From Trebonia sp963759545 (GTDB lineage: Bacteria > Actinomycetota > Actinomycetes > Streptosporangiales > Streptosporangiaceae): a stretch of 64,000 bases of DNA. The stretch is taken from NCBI GenBank assembly GCA_963759545.1, contig CAVXAB010000005.1:74142-138141 (forward strand). Direction: 5' to 3'. Shown piece by piece: positions 61,366 through 64,000 of the stretch. The notes below the pieces were generated by a model. The model made no database searches, had not been told where the DNA came from, and saw nothing but the letters and a program-made list of their open reading frames with translations. The position numbers were made by a program, and so were the translations under genes. Every line of letters starts with the position of its first letter. Positions within the stretch are counted from its first letter, which is position 1.

Positions 61366-61499
61366 GTTGGTCGCAACACCCGCAACGCCTTATTCATTCT
61401 CGGCGAGAGCCGCTCGGCGACACCCGCGGCCCAGACTACCGATAGTCATGTTATCATCACTTTTAGTAACTATTCGACTACGTTTACGGAGGCCAGAAG

Positions 61500-61616
61500 A
61501 TGAGCGGTCTGCTGGCGTCGCTGGCGCTTATCGGCGGCTTCATTGTCTTCACGGGCGTTCTCCTGCTCCTTAGCTGGTTCGGGATCTACTGCCTGTCCCG
61601 CTTGGAGCCCGCCTGA
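61500..61616 (+). CDS. Very small membrane peptide
   Basis: 38 residues: LLASLALIGGFIVFTGVLLLLSWFGIYCLSRLEPA. One hydrophobic helix. GGAGG lies 8 bases before ATG 61500. An AT-rich promoter-like segment precedes it (61445-61480). Likely a real small protein, function unknown. Confidence 0.6.
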   Translation: MSGLLASLALIGGFIVFTGVLLLLSWFGIYCLSRLEPA

Positions 61617-61645
61617 TAGGGCGAACCGTGGGCTAGGGTCGGGAC

Positions 61646-61921
61646 ATGACCTCGCCTATGCCAGAACACCTTGACGGCCGCCATCGGGATACGCTGCGGC
61701 AGATCTTCCAGCACCCGACAAGTCACAACATCGAGTGGCGCGCGGTAACTTCACTGCTGGAAGCGATCGGTACGGTCACCGTGCGCCACGATGGCAAGCT
61801 CGCCGTCAAGCTCGGGGACGAGCTGGAATTCCTCGAGCCGCCCGTGGGCAAGGACATTGATGACCAACTGGTTAATGACCTGCGCCGGATGCTGACTAGC
61901 GCCGGCTACAACCCGCGCTGA
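61646..61921 (+). CDS. HicA-like hypothetical protein
   Basis: 91 residues: RHRDTLRQIFQHPTSHNIEWRAVTSLLEAIGTVTVRHDGKLAVKLGDELEFLEPPVGKDIDDQLVNDLRRMLTSAG. The pattern resembles HicA-type mRNA interferase folds found in many actinobacteria, but the catalytic His of HicA (GSHxxY) is not in place and no antitoxin gene is adjacent. Function not assigned. Confidence 0.7.
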   Translation: MTSPMPEHLDGRHRDTLRQIFQHPTSHNIEWRAVTSLLEAIGTVTVRHDGKLAVKLGDELEFLEPPVGKDIDDQLVNDLRRMLTSAGYNPR

Positions 61922-61958
61922 AGGCAGTCAGCAGCGCGTGAGCACCGTGCGTGATGAT

Positions 61959-61990
61959 CACTATGGCGATCTAGCACTATGGCGATCTAG
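61959..61990. repeat. 16-bp tandem duplication over a stop codon
   Basis: CACTATGGCGATCTAG occurs twice in direct tandem (61959-61974 and 61975-61990). The stop of the membrane gene on the minus strand (CTA at 61987-61989) is inside the second copy. Confidence 0.85.
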
Positions 61991-62652
61991 TCCGACCGGC
62001 CGCTCGGGGCCGTCATCCAGAGCCAGGCCAGGTACAGGACCGACGTGCTAGCCAGCGCCCACTGTGCGCAGTCCCTGAGCAGTGCCCCCTTGGAGATCAC
62101 TGGCTCGCTCTGCTTGGCGGTCAGCCAGCGCAACGGGTAACCCTCGGCCAGGGCGCTGCACGCGTCGGATGCGGTCGGCCTGCACCCCGGAATCGCGACC
62201 CAATCCATGCTCCCGAGGCACGCCAGCGTCACGATCACTCCCGCAAGCAGCCCACATGGCAGCAGCCACACCGGCGGCCGGCGTACCAGCTGCGCCCACC
62301 CTCGCGCGCGGACCGGAATCGGCACCGGCCGCCTAGTGCGCCCGTAGACGGGCGGGCTGACTAGCAGCGCGACCTGGGCCACGCAGATGATGACCAAGGC
62401 CACGATGGTGAGATCCCACAGCCGGGCGACGGCGAAGGCAGTCACCGCGCAGGACGCGGTGCTGACGATGATGAGGATCATTCGCGAGATCCTGCCGCCG
62501 CGCGACACGCGCCATGTCAGGAAAGCTGTGACCGCGAATGACAACAGCGGGCTCGGCGAGCTGACACTACGCGAGAGCCAGTTCAAGAGAACCCGATCGC
62601 GGCGAGCAGCAGGTAGGCCAGGAGAATCTCGTTGGCACCTGGCCGCCGCCAC
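61987..62652 (-). CDS. Multi-helix membrane protein, unknown
   Basis: Up to 221 residues. Hydrophobic stretches: PLLSFAVTAFLTW, ILIIVSTASCAVTAFAVARLW, LTIVALVIICVAQVALLV, VWLLPCGLLAGVIVTLACL and WALASTSVLYLAWLWM. Two conserved-looking Cys (GCRPTASDACSAL) face the same side. The start is uncertain; an in-frame ATG near 62484 would shorten it. No family recognised. Confidence 0.6.
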   Translation of the reverse strand: MAAARCQRDSPGLPAARRDRVLLNWLSRSVSSPSPLLSFAVTAFLTWRVSRGGRISRMILIIVSTASCAVTAFAVARLWDLTIVALVIICVAQVALLVSPPVYGRTRRPVPIPVRARGWAQLVRRPPVWLLPCGLLAGVIVTLACLGSMDWVAIPGCRPTASDACSALAEGYPLRWLTAKQSEPVISKGALLRDCAQWALASTSVLYLAWLWMTAPSGRSD

Positions 62653-62739
62653 CGGGTCACGTCAGCCCCTTGGGTAATGTTCGCAGTCGCTTAGGCAGAA
62701 ATTACACAAGTGGCGTCATACTGCGCAATGTTTCAAGGC

Positions 62740-63957
62740 TCAGGCGTCGCGTTCAATCGGGCAGCTCATGCAGCGAGGGCCGCCGCGGCCGCGGCCGAGC
62801 TCGCTGCCCGGGACTGTGATCACTTCGATGCCGTGGTCCCGCAGGTAGGCGTTCGTGGTGACATTCCGCTCGTAGGCCACGACCACGCCCGGCTCGACCG
62901 CGAGCACGTTGCAGCCGTCGTCCCATTGCTCGCGCGACGCTGAGTGCACGTCCTGGACCGTGGTCAGCACGGTGATCTCCGGCCGGTCAAGCGCGGCGGC
63001 GATGGCCCGGTGCATGTCCTCCGGCGGGTGGTCGGTGACCTTCAGCTCGCTGGCCGTAGCGCCTGGCTCCACCGTGTAGGAGGGCAGCATGCCCATTCCG
63101 GCGTACTTGGTGAAGACGCCGTAGTCGGCCATGGTCAGGAGGGTGTCCAGGTGCATGAAGGCCCTGGCCTTCGGCATGTCGATGGCGATCAGGCAGCGGG
63201 CCGATCCGGCGGCGAACAGTCGGCTGGCGAGCACCTCGACCGCTTGCGGGGTGGTCCGCTCGCTCATCCCGACCAGTACCGCGCCATTACCGATGACCAG
63301 CACGTCGCCGCCCTCGACGGTGGCCGGGGCGGCTTCGGCCCCGTGGTACCAGACGTCGAATTCAGCGTCGGCGAACATCGGGTGCCAGCGGTAGATGGCC
63401 TCGTCACTGATCGTCTCCGGGATCCGGGCCGGGCGGCGCATCGCGTTGATCGACACTCCGCCGTAAATCCAGCAGGAGGTGTCCCGCTGGTAAAGCAGGT
63501 TCGGCAGCGGCGCGAGCACGAACCCGTCCGGGTCCAGCGAGTGGAAGGCGATGCTCTTCGGCACCGGCCCGAGTTCGGCGATCTCCCGCTTGGTGATCCC
63601 GCCCGCCAGGTACCTGGCCAGCTCGGCCGAGCCCAGCCCGTCCATCGAAGCCCGCAGCGTTGCGGCGGCTAGTGGCCCATGCCAGCGCAGGTCAAACAGC
63701 CGGTCAAGGACGTAGCCGCGGGCCTCAGGGATGTCCAGGGTCTGGGCCAGCAGGTCGCTGTAGTAATGGACCACCACTCCGCGCGAGCGCAAGACTTCGG
63801 CGAACGCGTCGTGCTCGGCCTGGGCCCGGCTCACCCACAGCATGTCGTCGAACAGCAGATCGGACACATTGTCCGGAGTAAGTCGCTTGAGCTCAAGATC
63901 GGGGCGATGCAGGATCACCTGCCGCAGGCGGCCAACCTCAGAATCGACGTGAAACAT
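62740..63957 (-). CDS. arcA: Arginine deiminase
   Basis: 405 residues. FHVDSEVGRLRQVILHRPDLEL, TVEGGDVLVIGNGAVLVGMSERT, FMHLDTLLTM (the His-Asp of the active site) and the C-terminal nucleophile Cys in GGPRCMSCPIERD. It converts arginine to citrulline and ammonia. No arcB, arcC or arcD gene lies in view; the gene may be alone or lead onward beyond the window edge at 64000. In many bacteria it supports acid tolerance and ATP supply without oxygen. Confidence 0.95.
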   Translation of the reverse strand: MFHVDSEVGRLRQVILHRPDLELKRLTPDNVSDLLFDDMLWVSRAQAEHDAFAEVLRSRGVVVHYYSDLLAQTLDIPEARGYVLDRLFDLRWHGPLAAATLRASMDGLGSAELARYLAGGITKREIAELGPVPKSIAFHSLDPDGFVLAPLPNLLYQRDTSCWIYGGVSINAMRRPARIPETISDEAIYRWHPMFADAEFDVWYHGAEAAPATVEGGDVLVIGNGAVLVGMSERTTPQAVEVLASRLFAAGSARCLIAIDMPKARAFMHLDTLLTMADYGVFTKYAGMGMLPSYTVEPGATASELKVTDHPPEDMHRAIAAALDRPEITVLTTVQDVHSASREQWDDGCNVLAVEPGVVVAYERNVTTNAYLRDHGIEVITVPGSELGRGRGGPRCMSCPIERDA

Positions 63958-64000
63958 GAAACCTCGTTCTGAACACTTCGTCGTTTAGGCCAGCCTAGGG

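Noticed and set aside
61646..61921. HicA toxin of a toxin-antitoxin pair
   Set aside because: The characteristic active-site His context is missing and the following gene is a membrane protein, not HicB; kept as HicA-like hypothetical only.
1..64000. tRNA, rRNA, prophage, IS element or integrase
   Set aside because: I looked for cloverleaf-like CCA-ended arms, rRNA signatures, DDE transposases and integrases and found none I could support.

Overview
The window is high-GC DNA from an actinomycete, most likely a filamentous soil lineage near Streptomyces/Streptosporangiales. The lineage is inferred from gene content: a HrdB/SigA-type principal sigma factor, mycothione reductase (mycothiol redox metabolism), many ECF sigma factors, an ANTAR regulator, a DUF574-type methyltransferase and several secreted ricin-lectin glycosidases. 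I see no rRNA, tRNA, CRISPR array, transposase or prophage, so it reads as chromosomal accessory and metabolic DNA.

Layout. 0-10 kb: principal sigma factor with a broken N-terminal extension, an APH-type kinase, a Tet(M)/OtrA-type ribosomal protection gene, an ECF sigma factor with a SnoaL-type tail flanked by two copies of a promoter-like element, a SigE-family ECF operon and a STAS anti-anti-sigma factor. 9.3-14.1 kb: LacI regulator diverging from a secreted GH18-lectin protein and a coupled lectin/beta-helix protein. 14-22 kb: methyltransferase, cytosolic-looking solute-binding protein, SIMPL pseudogene, SNF2 helicase, CorA, immunity-like protein and a long-hairpin repeat. 22-29 kb: GH13 and GH15 glucosidases, an ECF/NmrA pair and an epoxide hydrolase. 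29-39 kb: phosphoesterase, flavin monooxygenase, methyltransferase, double-GNAT protein, quinone reductase, secreted GH16-lectin and small enzymes. 40-49 kb: MFS exporter with mycothione reductase, DUF3072 with a YbdK-type ligase, PRPP synthetase, a second hairpin repeat, DUF6131, GAF-ANTAR, RsbW-like kinase, lipid kinase, DUF4126 and GYD proteins. 49-64 kb: secreted Thr-Pro protein, L,D-transpeptidase, TetR plus a membrane-USP fusion, esterase, nitronate monooxygenase/redoxin pair, HTH membrane protein, CBS and DUF1269 stress proteins, nitroreductase and arginine deiminase.

Themes. (1) Stress and partner switching: STAS, RsbW-like ATPase, GAF-ANTAR, USP, CBS, DUF1269, nitroreductase and DUF3072, with sigma-B-like promoters at two sites. 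(2) Secreted polysaccharide degradation with CBM13 lectins under LacI control. (3) Alpha-glucan/trehalose enzymes. (4) Resistance-like functions (APH, Tet, MFS).

The least explained signals are two families of intergenic repeats. One is a roughly 140 bp promoter plus structured leader in front of both the STAS gene and a DUF6131 gene. The other is a roughly 210-230 bp element carrying a 19-21 bp perfect hairpin. About seven genes are each interrupted by a small frameshift while both halves keep conserved motifs, so sequencing indels must be excluded before calling them pseudogenes.
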